NCBI RefSeq assembly: GCF_016859285.1
Contig: NC_053406.1
Location: 13,349,026 to 13,413,025 of the forward strand
Direction: 5' to 3'
Source: Xiphias gladius
Lineage: Eukaryota; Chordata; Actinopteri; Istiophoriformes; Xiphiidae
Length of the DNA: 64,000 nucleotides
A program made the translations under genes and the position numbers. Positions 1 to 11,646 of this stretch are shown here, one piece after another. The notes beneath the pieces are model-generated. The model was not told where the DNA came from and made no database searches. It worked only from the letters and a program-made list of their open reading frames with translations. Each line of letters opens with the position of its first letter. Within the stretch, counting starts at the first letter, position 1.

Positions 1-1167
1 GACAGTTAACTGTAGTAGAAACCTCAAATCTTGCGTAAAGCCTAGGAGTCATACTCATTTTAGCACACATACACACACACACACGGACAGCAAGAGATAT
101 AATTGCAGACACTCTCGCTGTCCTCATCCTAACCTCCCTTTCCCTCGGTGCTCCCAAACTCTCTCATAGGACTGCAGATAATTCCCTCATCAGCATCCAA
201 CCTCATTCACTTTTAACAGACACAACTGATCCCTCATCAGCAGTAATGCTCAGTGGCAAAGGAAAAATGGAAAAAACAGATAGAGAGAAAAAAAGAAGAA
301 TGAAGAGTATAATGAATTTTATAGACTAGGGATCTTGAGGAATTTTAACACAAGCTTTAATTGAAGTATTGCCACAAACAACACTAAAAAGTGTGTGGAC
401 GTTCATATGATATATATATATATATATTCTTTTTTAATCAACAAAGGGTGTTATAGGGGTTACAATAGTTAAGAAAAGAGGGGAGAGCATTATATAAGAT
501 GGTAAAGGAAAGGAAGAAGTGAATGGGAAAGACAGATAAGGTGAACGTGAGAAGGCCTGGACAATACACACAACAACTTACAAAAGCTAGATGTTGTTGG
601 CATTGCGTCAGATGTTGTCCTGTCAAGTTGGACTTGTCTTGCAGTGGGATGCGAAAGAAGTGAGAAAATATGGGGGAAGGAAAAGGAACAGTCAGTGAAA
701 AGATGTGAGAAGTGAGAAAAAGAGCAGTAGAACTGAGAGGAAGAACAGAAAGGAGGAAAAGAGCGAAGGAAACAAGATGTAGGCCAAGATGGGGGACAAG
801 GAGGACAAAATGGTTCGCAAGAATGAGGGGAAATGGAGGAAAGAAAAGAAGAAGAAATGTTTTATAGTAACATAAACTTCTGCTTTTTGTTCAGATATGG
901 GCCAGCCAGCAAACAAAGTCTAAAACTAATTTTATTCTCCACTGGCTTTTAACTTTTCACCCTTCTGTGATTAATATTAAATGCCCATGCAGGAAAAAAA
1001 GTTTGTAACTGAAAAGATGAGAGACCATTTTCAGCTATTCTGTGTCGGACATAATTAATCTCTATCTTTTTCCCTCCCCCTTCCATTTCCATTTGCCTCT
1101 CTCCTCTCTTTAATTTTCAACTTTGTTCTCCACCCCCCTCCCCCTCAATCACCGTCTCCATATCCAG
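1..1167. other. AT-rich flank or intron upstream of micropeptide copy 1
   Basis: No supportable coding region on either strand. The stretch holds a short (CA)n run at 65-84, a (TA)n run at about 411-428 and a long purine-rich segment at about 640-860 that produces low-complexity ORFs on the minus strand. The last 100 bases become strongly pyrimidine-rich and end in a good acceptor-like CATATCCAG at 1159-1167. At least its 3' end is therefore probably an intron leading into the exon with the first micropeptide. No upstream exon could be identified. Confidence 0.5.
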
Positions 1168-1198
1168 GCGTCGCGCCCTGTGGGGGTGGGGTTCTGTG

Positions 1199-1366
1199 AT
1201 GGTAACCATGGTCCCCGGCAGCCGCTATGTCTGCAGCGCTCACACAAGAGAGGAAGACTCCACGAACGACCGTGAGGAGCGAATTTTAGCCGTGCTGGGC
1301 ATCATCGGAACCATCCTCAATCTATTAGTGGTTATATTTGTCTACATCTACACCTCCGTCACCTAA
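1199..1366 (+). CDS. TUNAR-like single-pass membrane micropeptide, copy 1 (55 aa)
   Basis: A 55-codon ORF, ATG 1199 to TAA 1364-1366. It begins MVTMVPGSRY, has a charged stretch with EED and REER (residues 18-28), then a hydrophobic segment (about 29-51) with the core GIIGTILNLL and ends FVYIYTSVT. The core and tail closely match the human TUNAR/BNLN micropeptide (about 48 aa, beginning MV, acidic N-terminus, one C-terminal membrane helix), which is reported to act at the ER on the calcium pump SERCA2. The start has G at -3 and +4. A pyrimidine tract and acceptor-like AG end at 1167, so the CDS probably lies in one exon behind a 5'UTR intron. The frame stays open back to 1168, so an upstream coding exon is not excluded. 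SERCA regulation here is inferred from similarity. Confidence 0.8.
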   Translation: MVTMVPGSRYVCSAHTREEDSTNDREERILAVLGIIGTILNLLVVIFVYIYTSVT

Positions 1367-2211
1367 GGGTTTTCTTGGACAAGAGACGTTGGCAGTGTCC
1401 CCAACTTCTCTCCACACTACACCCACCCTCCTCTTTAAGTATTCATATACTTCGAGGGTTTGATTATGAAGAGTAAACACTGAGATGTGATGATCATTGG
1501 CAGTGTGTTCAGCTGGATAGTAGCCATATATTTATCTACACCTGCACCACTGCTTATCCCTTATGACAGCTTTGCTCCGTTACCTAAAGACTGCTGCCCA
1601 TCACAGAATAGGAGCTACAGGTGGAATCATCTGCACGTCCATTCACTTTTAAAGTCTTCCTTGAGATTTTTTAAAACAATTTCACGTATCCACGTCAAAT
1701 GACCGCTGACAGTCTGTCCAGTCTGGTAATGTGTCCGTAATCATACTGATCGATGATGGTGGAATAATGTTTCTGTGACTGCTTACACAGCTGCGGTGGA
1801 CCTCTTCTGTGTCTTTGATTTGATGGTGCTCATATTTGACTGTGCTGCATCTGACCTTTTGTCTCATAACTCTGTGAAAGTCTATGGCTTCAGTTGCTTT
1901 TTTTCAACTATCTTGCTCCTCTATGAGTTTTAAGACATTGTCACTGACAGTTAAATTTATCAAAATAGTCTGACAAACACAACACTTTGATTTAACTTGA
2001 CCAAATCAGTAGATGGGGAGGGGTGAGACACTGCTAAAATTATACAAGGGACCAAAATCGCCATTTGAGTTATCAACAGAGGGACCCTTAGGGCTATCTG
2101 CTCCCGGGCACTGTTAAATCTACTTGAGCGGAGCATCAGCACAGATGTACAGGTGATCACTCGTTACTGAAGATCTTCATGTAGTTAGTAGGGTCACTGA
2201 AAAAGTTTTAC

Positions 2212-2334
2212 ATGGACCTAATGAGTCCATACCTGAGTACACCAGAGGAGAGATTCCTGGCTGTGTTAGGAGTCATTGGCATTGTACTCAACCTCCTGCT
2301 GCTTGTTTTCGTCTACATATACACCTCCATCTGA
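2212..2334 (+). CDS. TUNAR-like single-pass membrane micropeptide, copy 2 (40 aa)
   Basis: A 40-codon ORF, ATG 2212 to TGA 2332-2334, 845 bp downstream of copy 1 on the same strand. It reads MDLMSPYLSTPEERFLAVLG, then a hydrophobic helix with VLNLL, and ends FVYIYTSI. Against copy 1 it shares EER-LAVLG, the IG..LNLL core and FVYIYTS, so it is a paralogue rather than a chance ORF. The N-terminus is shorter than in copies 1 and 3. The ATG context is weak (T at -3), and the frame stays open to an in-frame TAG at 2182-2184. The real N-terminus may therefore come from an upstream exon; candidate acceptor AGs at 2183-2190 have only a weak pyrimidine tract. It could also be an alternative last exon of the copy 1 transcription unit. 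Confidence 0.7.
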   Translation: MDLMSPYLSTPEERFLAVLGVIGIVLNLLLLVFVYIYTSI

Positions 2335-4401
2335 TGTGTGCACCTCAACGCAGTATCGGTTATGAGATGACTTGCCACACCTTCAGTAACTGCAGCTCTA
2401 CCTAACAGACGGGGGCTTCCATTGATCATATTGTGCAGCAGAGCATGTTCTTCAACCACACATGTATATATTGTACCTAAGAACACCCTGATTCATAGCT
2501 TATTTGGGATTACATGTTATCTTAGGCCGGTTTCTGTGCGAAACAATATAGTGATATTCTTATAATAGTGGGGAACTTGATGAATGGAAGGTGATGAGAG
2601 AATTTAAATGCAAAAGCAGTGAGCTGTTTACAGACTGGTTTATAATAGAAATACACTTCACAAAATACACTTTTTTTTTCTCAGTTAGTGTTTTTGTAGA
2701 TGAAGTACTCGCTCATCTCATGATGTATATGTGCATCATGAGATGTTTACTTAACCGTATATTGCTATAATCAAATACTCTTTATCATGCTTTGACTAAA
2801 ACAACTGATGTAAAACAAATGCCATCTCTGTAGTTCTACATGCTTAATCACCCAGACATGAAAGTGGATGGTGTTGAAGTTTCAGTCTGTGCAGCAACTC
2901 TGCACATTAGCAAAGATCCCTCTGTGGACAGTTGGTACCACAGCATAACGCTGTATATTCTGGTGTCATGTTTCTGTGATTGGATATGTAATCCAGGCAA
3001 AGGGCAGCATCAGAGAGGGCAAAGTGTCGACCTGAGACAGTGTCACACAAATCAAGACACAGCACTTTTGCAGTGCAACACAAAGGAATTCAATAGTAAC
3101 AAAGAAATCAGGGAGAACCAGTGTGGATTGTCTGAAAAAAGAGGACATAAAACCTCTGCACAAGGCCTCACCATCTGTCTTGAAACTCATGAAGGCACAC
3201 AAATCTCCCTGGGACTGGGTTACAACATTTCCGCTGGAGCTGCATGTCACTATGGATATGATTTTAGGTTCAAACACTGTGCCTCTAATGGAGGAGCAAA
3301 CCTAAATGTAGTTGACAAGCGAGCAGGAAGGACTGGCCTGAATCTACACTTCATCCTTGTCATTCTCTTCTCCACCAACAAGCTTACGCCAGAAAAGACA
3401 TAGTACTGAGAGGACCCACATGAGTCTCTGCTGTCATTTCACATAGCACAATACTTTTATATATATAATGCACCCATACCTGTGAAAAGGACTTCATTTC
3501 ATACACCATCAGTCAGAGGTTCTGGGAAAGGCACAACAAAAAGGACCAGAGGAACAGTTTGTTTTCCAAAAATGAATGACCAGCACCTCTGACTGCTCAC
3601 TTAACCTAATGCAATTTTACATGTTGGCTTCTGTGAACAAGTGCTGAGATTTTGATAATCATTGCATAATAAGATTCCTTGTTACATTGTGTATATATGC
3701 TCTTAGTTTTATTATCAGTTTATCATTGAGTGTTTCATTTGGACAAGCTTGCAAGCAAATCTGAAAGCCCCAATGGCCACATTGGAAAATGTTTGGGATG
3801 AACCTCAAATATTTACGGTTCCACTGGCCACAGTCTATTTTCTACTAAGTGCAAGTGTAGAAGGTGCAGATAAGTATTTCCATGGCAATATCTACAGAAT
3901 GCTGGATGAACAAGTGACCACAATTTCCATGCTGGATTAATTAGCTCTTATTACGAAAAGGGTACATTTTTCAGTTACTTGGACCTACTGGACTTGTTGT
4001 AGTTTTGTGGCTTTCCTGTGCAATGAGGAATTATCAGCAATATTACAGTGTGTTCACTTTAAGTTTTACCTCCAAAACAGACTGGGAGCTAATCTGGCTA
4101 AACTGGAGGGTTGTTTACAACCTGTACAGGTATATCTGACAGGTGTCCCTTGGAGCAATGTAGCTGTGTTCTGAGATGCCAGCACTTACAGTGTTATCGT
4201 AACTGCAGGAAGCAGTGGCTCCAGCCCCGATAATAAAACCCAGATTGTTGCAAACCGTATAATTCCTTAAGCCCCACAATCAAGTTTCAACTGTCAAACA
4301 GCTCTTTAAAGAACTGAAAGCCAAAAGGTCTTCACTTTCCAAAAATGTCCTCGCTTACATCTAAAACTCCTACTGGTCTTCACAAAGATAGAAATACAAA
4401 T

Positions 4402-4442
<41 letters not shown>

Positions 4443-4823
4443 TTCTAGCTACTTGCATCTCTCTTCAAAGGTTTAATTTTACACCATCTTTCAGCACACA
4501 TCAGGAGAGTCTACAGTTAGCATGCTGAGATTGATGTGACTTGCACATTTACTTCCTGTCACATGTAATAAGTGCACAGTGGCGTTTGTTGAGCTAAACC
4601 CATGGTAAGCGTGCACCAAAGCAAAGCATGAGCCACCTCCGGTTGGTTTGACATCAGCTGTCAGAATGTGACAGTCAAAGCATACTTTCAACTTTCGGTC
4701 CACTTTGTGTTGCCTCTAAACGGTCACTTGATGTTAGCAAACAAACAGAATGAACAGGCATGCTCAGCATTTTAGCTCAGGTTTACTTAGATACTGGCAA
4801 AGGTTTCATGGTACCACTGTCTA
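2335..4823. other. Non-coding stretch after copy 2 with one unexplained ORF
   Basis: Probably 3'UTR and intergenic sequence. It holds a perfect 12-bp inverted repeat (2714-2725 with 2734-2745), a 187-codon ORF at 2840-3403 that I do not recognise, an AATAAA at 4232-4237 and a (CA)n array at 4402-4439. The ORF has no recognisable domain or biased composition and may be chance. Confidence 0.4.
4402..4439. repeat. (CA)n microsatellite
   Basis: An uninterrupted CA dinucleotide run of about 19 units, read directly from the sequence. Confidence 0.95.
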
Positions 4824-5277
4824 ATAAGGCACCCTTTATAAAAGGTTTATAAGTTGTAACTAATAGCTTTATTAAGGTTACTAAATAATTAATTAATGCT
4901 TTATAGATCAGTTAGAACCCATTAATGAGAACAACTTTTGGGTTGCACTTTTGTTTATCTCTATGTAATAAGGCAGTTTTATAAAGGATTCATGAGTTGT
5001 CACTAATGGTTTTAGTATTGGTTAATAAACCCTTTGCTATCCTTTACTAATGCTGACACCCATGAGCATTATTTAAGTGATTACCAACATTTATAACTGT
5101 ATTATTACCAAAAAGAAAGAATAACTGCAAGCTAAAGGGATTTCACACAAACCGGCAATCATAAATAAGAAAACAATGATCTCTTCTATTTCATGCATAC
5201 AGCATTTGTAAATGATTTATTAACTGTTGTTAAAGCAATTGGTTATTACTTATAAACCCTTTTTAAAGGGTGCCTTA
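4824..5277. mobile_element. MITE-like element with terminal inverted repeats
   Basis: The left end reads TAAGGCACCCTTTATAAAAG and continues GTTTATAAGTTG. The right end (about 5246-5277), reverse-complemented, reads TAAGGCACCCTTTAAAAAGG and continues GTTTATAAGT. This gives about 30-bp near-identical terminal inverted repeats about 450 bp apart around AT-rich, non-coding DNA. A diverged internal repeat of the end sequence lies at about 4967-5030. No clear target-site duplication was found and no transposase is encoded, so the superfamily is unassigned; this is a non-autonomous DNA transposon remnant. Confidence 0.7.
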
Positions 5278-8200
5278 CATGAATATGATACGAGTTTGTG
5301 GGTTTTCAAAGGCCAACGATAAACCTAATATTTTTAGCTGAAAGACATTTATTTTGTGCCAATATTAAATCTTTTTAATATTTTAAATGTTCCTGCCAAA
5401 ATATTTAAATGTTAATATATATTACAAACTCTATAAGGCAGAGTGAAGAATATGTTTAAAAAATAAAATTAGCAAAGAAATAAAATTAAAAAAAACAATG
5501 GTTATTTATAGACTTTCTGTAGCCTTGGTCAGGGAGAAACCTTCATCATGTCAGCAGTCACAGTATTGACTGATCTAAGATTAAAGTTCATTAAGTTGTC
5601 TTACTGTGTATTCTGCATGCACTTAATTTTTTTGGTTGACACCAGTTAACGTGACAGGCCCACTTCCAAGCAGACCAAGGAGAGGAGAGAGCCCACAGGG
5701 TGAGTCCTGGACATCTGCTTTCCCATTGTACACCCACTATACACTACACACTAAACACAGACACACACACACATACACACACACACACACACAACACAGA
5801 CTTTTCTTAACAATGCAACGCAAATATCTCACCCAGCGTCAAAAATACAAAGCTTTAGATTGTTTGTCATTTATTTAATGCCTATTAATTTGTTTTTTAT
5901 TTTTTATTTTACAGTGTGAATAAGCTAATATGTGCAGAAACCCGATGTTATGGAAATAGTCTTTAATGCCAGAGAATAAACAGGTGCATCAGAGTACACG
6001 TTGGACCCCTAACCAATGCCCCAGGCATGGATTGTTAACACAGAACACTGAAAACAAAAGAGCAATGTTCAAAGACAAGACAGGCAAATGTTCATTCTGA
6101 GACTGGATTCAAAAATGTTCATCCTAATTCTGAGCCAGCCAGCGACTGCGAGACAGATTCTCATGTTTTTTTCATGATTCATGAGCTGAATTGATTTTTA
6201 GCCTGAGTGGGCACATTGGACACACACTGTCACTTTTCATTAAACAGCCAGTTACTTCCTGAGAAGGCAGGACCAGTGATTCAAGCAACTGCCAGGTGTC
6301 AGAGAGAACCAGAAATGATCCATTCACCAGAGGTTTGTGTGACATGCTAATTATTTACTGACTAACATTCCAGCACAGTAGCTGCTACAGTACTAATCAA
6401 GCAAACTGTAGATTTGAAATGGGAGGTGTCCAGCATGACTCCCCTACCCATTATGTTTACTTCTATCAGCAAGTGATGAAGTCATATTGTCAAATGAGCG
6501 ATATGATATCCTCTAGCACTGTGTAAGAGCATTATGTCCATTTTTGATGAAGCTGATAAAGAAACAGTTTGTAACAATCCCTGAGATTAACCATTGAACA
6601 AATGCTGTGAGATCTGGTGTACTTTCATGTAATGTTTATATATAATGTATAGTTATAGTAATGCCAATAAAAATGAAAAACAGCACTTTCAGTGTTTCAC
6701 TGTTTGTTCATAAAAATGGCAAAATTGTACTCCTATATAATCAGTTTTGTCAAAAACTTAAACCGTTGGTATTACAGTCTCAAATCCTATGTAGCCCACT
6801 GCCTGGACTTGATATTATTTTGTAATATCTCTCCAACTACACAGATATATACGACCCACAGGAAAACCAGAGATTAAATGAGGCGGCACCACACATTTTG
6901 CGAGCAGAAAGCGGCTCTCTGTGGGTTCACTGTCACTGAGAATTTTCATGAAAATTGAGCTAAAAGTTTGGGAAAGGCCAATTCCTCCTGAATCCATTGT
7001 AGTTAGTTGTAATCCTGACCAGGCTGGGATGAGGTCAGGAGAACTGGATGACAATCCCAACAAAATCTGACTCAAAAAACATCCGAAACTTCTCTTGTTG
7101 GGATTCTAATTTTAACATTACTTTCACATGTCAAAATAAGTGTTCATATAAAATATGAGACTGATTTTGAGGCATTTGCTAACCGGTGTGTTTTGCACAT
7201 CTTTTTTGTGCACTGCATTTGAATAACAAATGAATGCATCATAATTTAGATCCACCTGCCATTATCTGCATATCATTAGGTATACTTACAACATTTGTCA
7301 TGGATTACATGTAATGTGTAGAAAATGCGTAGATTTCTAGAACATACTTCCCATTTTCATTTTCATACTTGTATCACTGGGGATTTTAATCGGGCTACCC
7401 TGACTCATGCCTTAAAACATATCGTGGAGCCTGAAAGTAAGTTCTTTCAGCTGACAAGATAGTGAAGCCGTGTGCTCATCCTAACTCCTCCAAATTCTGT
7501 TTTCTTATTTAGGGAGAATCACTGAAAGTATTTGGAATAACTAAATTAAGGACTAAAAATTTAATCTAGCTGTGTATTCACAGCTTCACTTTTTATCAGC
7601 CGAGATTCAACTTGAGTGCTTGGTGCTGTCGCTGCCTGTAGCTCCTCTGAGGGTTTTTCCTTGTGTTTATTCTCCTGGGTTGTCAGTGGGAAGCATCCTA
7701 ATTCTGCGTTGTCTTAAATGCACTAGCCGCACGAAAACAAGGTTATCACCCAAAAGAGCCGAGCTCCTTTTAAAGTAGTATAGTTACTTTTGCAGACCTG
7801 TGCTGTTGGGCGCAGCCATGTTCAGCCAGCCAGATAAACTAACAATGTGTCCTCAGGCACCCCGTGAGACAGCCACTGACCTGGCTAATGTGGGTGGCAG
7901 CCCCATGCACACACACACACACACATACAGTATATACACACAAAGACTCATACACACCAGCCTATAGTGTCCAGCATACTGTAGATCTGACTACCACTCA
8001 TATGTATGATTTAATAATCTAGTGTCGCTTTCCTCCCTCCCCGTTCTCCCTTACCCCCTGCACTCTCTGTCCTGCAAACATTTATGTTCTCTCCTCTGTG
8101 CCTTGGTCCATTGTTTGCTATGTTCCTATTTTAGTGTTTAGTTAGTTTGCCAGCTCAAGCATGAACCCCATCCCTGGCTCTGGGCCTCAAGCCACTGTCA

Positions 8201-10105
8201 GTGGAACAAGGAAAGATGTTTTATGTAAACAGTAATATAATGTCCTACTTGCCTGTTGAGTGTAACAATTCCCTCCGAAGTTCACCCAGCCTTGAAGGAA
8301 AATACACACTGAGTCACATCGTTTTTTGCTCATGCTACTTCGGATGCACCTAGATCTCTGTTTAATGCACAAGCTAGAGTGTGTCTGGAAAGATCTGAGT
8401 CATTTACATCACATTCCCACTGGCAGAAATCGGAAACTAGTCTCATGACAATATATCACTAACCTTACAATAAGAACACAGTAAACAGGACACAGATTAC
8501 AGTAAGTAGCATCATTGTTGACTGATATGTCAATTTATACAAATCAAGTAAAAAATCCTTAATATTCTTGTCCAGGAAGACGTAAAGGCTCAAATCTTGT
8601 TATTGAATGTTGACCGCCATTCAGATATTTATACCCATATCAACATTTAAATATATCGTGCTTATGTAAATAGAACAAAGAATGATATATTTCGTAGTAA
8701 GACTTCCTGAGTAATGACAATTAAAACAGTAATTGATAGTTAAAATGCAATTGTATATGCTACTAAAAAGCAGAGATCTACTCAGTAAAATACTTTCAAA
8801 AATGTAAAGTACTATCAGAAATCATATTGCTCGGGTTTTTTCCTTTACAAAAATCGATGGGTTTGCAACTTTACATTTACAGGCCATCAGTATTAAGTCG
8901 TTGATACTGCTATTTGACAGTCAACATGTTGATAGTACCATTTAGTTTCCTTTAGAGAAGAGGATGAGATTATTCAACTGCATGTTTCCATTTTCTGTTA
9001 TTTTAGCTTAATTTCATTATAATCGGGAGTGATTGGAAGGATAGGAGGATGTGCAATAATCATCATCATTGACGTGGTGCTGTTTTTCCTTGTCATTGAT
9101 TACATTGATGTTTCAGTCGTAATGGTGTTTCATTGTTTGCCCTCATTCCAAATTACTTATCACTCAAGAAGCCCTCAAAGCCTGGAGCTCAGTCAGCACG
9201 GCTGGGACTGAGAGATACACAGACAGACACACACACAAAATGGAAAGAGAAACAATAGATATTAGGGGGATTGGCTCAAAAGCTGGTCCCTCAAATGAAG
9301 ATCGCTGTTTCTCATGTCCCGGTGAGAAACAGTGTAATCCAAAAGTCCTGCAATATATCCGACCTTCATTAAGGTTATGATGTTTAGTTTTGTTGAAAGT
9401 GATTTAGAGCGGTGTTTTGGAGGATGCAACAGTATCTTCAGAGATTTGTCATCATTTGGTAGCATGCGCTTTAAAGCAGAGGATGTGAATCTAACTTGTG
9501 TTACAAATGATTACTGAGAGTAGGATTTATAATTTAACCCTCTTATTTCAGTTTGGGGTAGCAGTAATCAGACAATATCCCTTGTGGCTTTGAATGAGCA
9601 TTTTTTTCCTGGACCTAAAGCATATGTTTTCTAAATAATTTACAGGCTAATTAAGTCATGTTATTATTTGCATGGACTAAACCCGTGGTATGAGATGACG
9701 AATGAAGGAGATTCATTACGACCATAACTATCACTTCACCTCTGCCCCGCAGCGTTGCCTATAATGAAGCCTCAGTGGATCTCCATTATCAAGGCTGTCC
9801 AATGGCAAACTCTCTGCTTCTCTGTCTGCTTTAAAAATGATGGATGTGAATTAGCACTGCACTGCGTGGGTGTGTATCTGTTCATTTTAGATTCATATTT
9901 TTAAGATGAACAATGAACAGTGATGTAATATGAAAACTAATTCCCTAAAGTAAATTGGAGTAGTCTGACATGACAGTGTCTGCTAGTTTTAAGTACGATC
10001 AAATTTTTCTTTATCTCCGTAAAGAGATTTCACATTGTCTCCTCGCAGACACCTTCAGATACAAGGGGGCAAATCTTCACTTCAAGACACAGCAATAATC
10101 AGAAT
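5278..10105. other. Intergenic, no gene recognised
   Basis: About 4.8 kb of AT-rich DNA with no ORF that looks like a real protein on either strand. It contains short interrupted (CA)n runs at about 5760-5792 and 7908-7926 and scattered AATAAA. It separates micropeptide copies 1 and 2 from copy 3. I see no RNA gene or clear mobile element in it. Confidence 0.5.
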
Positions 10106-10114
10106 GCGCACACA

Positions 10115-10184
<70 letters not shown>
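10106..10184. repeat. (CA)n microsatellite directly upstream of the copy 3 promoter
   Basis: Starts as CACGCGCA-type sequence and is pure CA from about 10119 to 10184. It abuts the TATA-like and CRE motifs of the micropeptide copy 3 promoter candidate. Confidence 0.95.
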
Positions 10185-10186
<2 letters not shown>

Positions 10187-10210
10187 TATAAGAGGGCGCT
10201 AGTGACGTCA
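10187..10210 (+). promoter_or_regulatory. Candidate core promoter of micropeptide copy 3: TATA-like box and CRE
   Basis: TATAAGAG at 10187-10194 is followed by the full palindromic CRE TGACGTCA at 10203-10210, about 390 bp upstream of the copy 3 start codon. A full CRE suggests CREB/ATF input, which would suit a neural or endocrine gene. If the TATA-like box is used on the plus strand, the CRE lies between it and the start site, which is atypical, so the start may lie elsewhere nearby. Motif evidence only. Confidence 0.4.
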
Positions 10211-10598
10211 CCACAAAGTACATGAGGCCTCTTCACTCCCTCAGTAACATTACCCACTGGACACACACAGATGCAGCTACGAACCAACTATGTGTGACCT
10301 GACACAGAAATAGTTACTGGGCAGCTGAGCAGCTTCTTGGCCTTGTGGGACAATGTGTGCCTTCAGACACACAGCTGAACAAAACAGCATCTCTTTATTC
10401 TCTCATTTATTACAGACCTGTGGTTCTCTGGAGCCCTGAGAGAAGAGGATAAAGAAGACTTAAAACTCTTGAGTGTTAGCAGTGGTGCCTGAAAATTGTC
10501 ATCCCTGTGAATATTTGGATATATTTGTTTTGGGACTGGACAGGATTAAGGTTGAAGTAGTTTTTGACTTCGCTTTGAGCCAGTTGGAGGAGTGAGAG

Positions 10599-11646
10599 AT
10601 GGAGCCCACCACGGCAACAGAACTGAGAGGAAAAAGAAACAGCAGGGAGGTAAATTAAAAAAAAATAAAAAAAATTCTTTAGCTCATCAGAGCAAAGATC
10701 AATTTTTAATTTACTGATTTACTGTATCACTTTATTAGACAGAGAGAACTAAATAAAATAGAATACCTCTCACTATCATGTGTCTGTAAATAATTTAGTC
10801 ATAATTATTATTTATTACATTAGATATAACACATGCTGTATATTACACATATGTACATACTGTATGTGGGACATAAAATGTGAGCACTTATGGACCTAAC
10901 TGCAAATGATGGAACTGAATAGAACAGAGTCAAATAGAAGAAAAAAGAATGCAATGATATATAATATAACATTATCGTAATAATCTCTCACCATGAAGTG
11001 TCTGTGAATTGCACATAACTTGTGCTGCATATCAAATAGTAAAGATTTAATACGTGCAGGATATTGCACATACTTATGTCGTAGATAAAATGTGTGCACT
11101 CACTGTTTGTAGCTGCAAATAATGAACCATAGTAGAACAGAAAACAGTAGAGTATCTCTGACTGTCACCTGTCTGAAAATCAATTAAACATTACTTATAC
11201 ATTACACAGGACATGACACATGTATTAGACGTACTCGTATGCACATACACTATGTGCGCAGATATGGACTCGACTACAGTTGATGGAACAGAATAGAACA
11301 GAACAGAATAGGTTTACTGAGAGGATGCCAGAAGAGTAAAGAGCAGTTTTCTGGGTAATGTCATGTCTGTATCAGTGGCGCCATCTGGTGCGTGAATCAT
11401 GTCAAGACACAAATTGTAACCTAATATCTCCTGCTCTGAGCGCATGACTGTGAATTCTACACGCTGGCCACATGCTTTTCACCTCTCTGTCTTTGTCTCT
11501 TTTAGTCGGCTGATCCTGTAAATGTGCTTCCTACATCAGCCCGATGCAAAGTGGACCCCGAGCACATGCTTGGCATTGTGGGCATTGTTGGAACAGTCCT
11601 CAACCTGCTGGTATTGGTGTTAGTGTATATCTACACACCCGTCTGA
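10599..11646 (+). CDS. TUNAR-like membrane micropeptide, copy 3 (63 aa, two exons)
   Basis: CDS join(10599..10649, 11506..11646). Exon 1 encodes MEPTTATELRGKRNSRE and ends at the donor GAG|GTAAAT (phase 0). Exon 2 starts after a pyrimidine-rich CTCTTTTAG acceptor at 11505, encodes SADPVNVLPTSARCKVDPEH, then a hydrophobic helix (about residues 38-60) with GIVGTVLNLL, and ends LVYIYTPV. The membrane segment and C-terminus match copies 1 and 2 and the vertebrate TUNAR/BNLN micropeptide; the N-terminus is basic rather than acidic. Splice phase and frame agree exactly, which supports a real gene. AATAAA at 11825-11830 is a likely poly(A) signal. The gene is tail-to-tail with bloc1s3. A role as an ER/SERCA-type regulin is inferred from family resemblance. 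Confidence 0.82.
10765..11310. repeat. Three diverged tandem repeats in the copy 3 intron
   Basis: Units share landmarks such as CTCTCACTATCATGTGTCTG, CTCTCACCATGAAGTGTCTG and CTCTGACTGTCACCTGTCTG near 10768, 10984 and 11155, and GGAACTGAATAGAACAG-like strings near 10910, 11124 and 11283. Spacing is about 215 and 170 bp. An old, eroded tandem triplication with no coding content. Confidence 0.6.

Noticed and set aside
1500-1560. PYIYLHLHH-like string resembling the micropeptide tail
   Set aside because: Stops directly upstream and no helix core; coincidental similarity.
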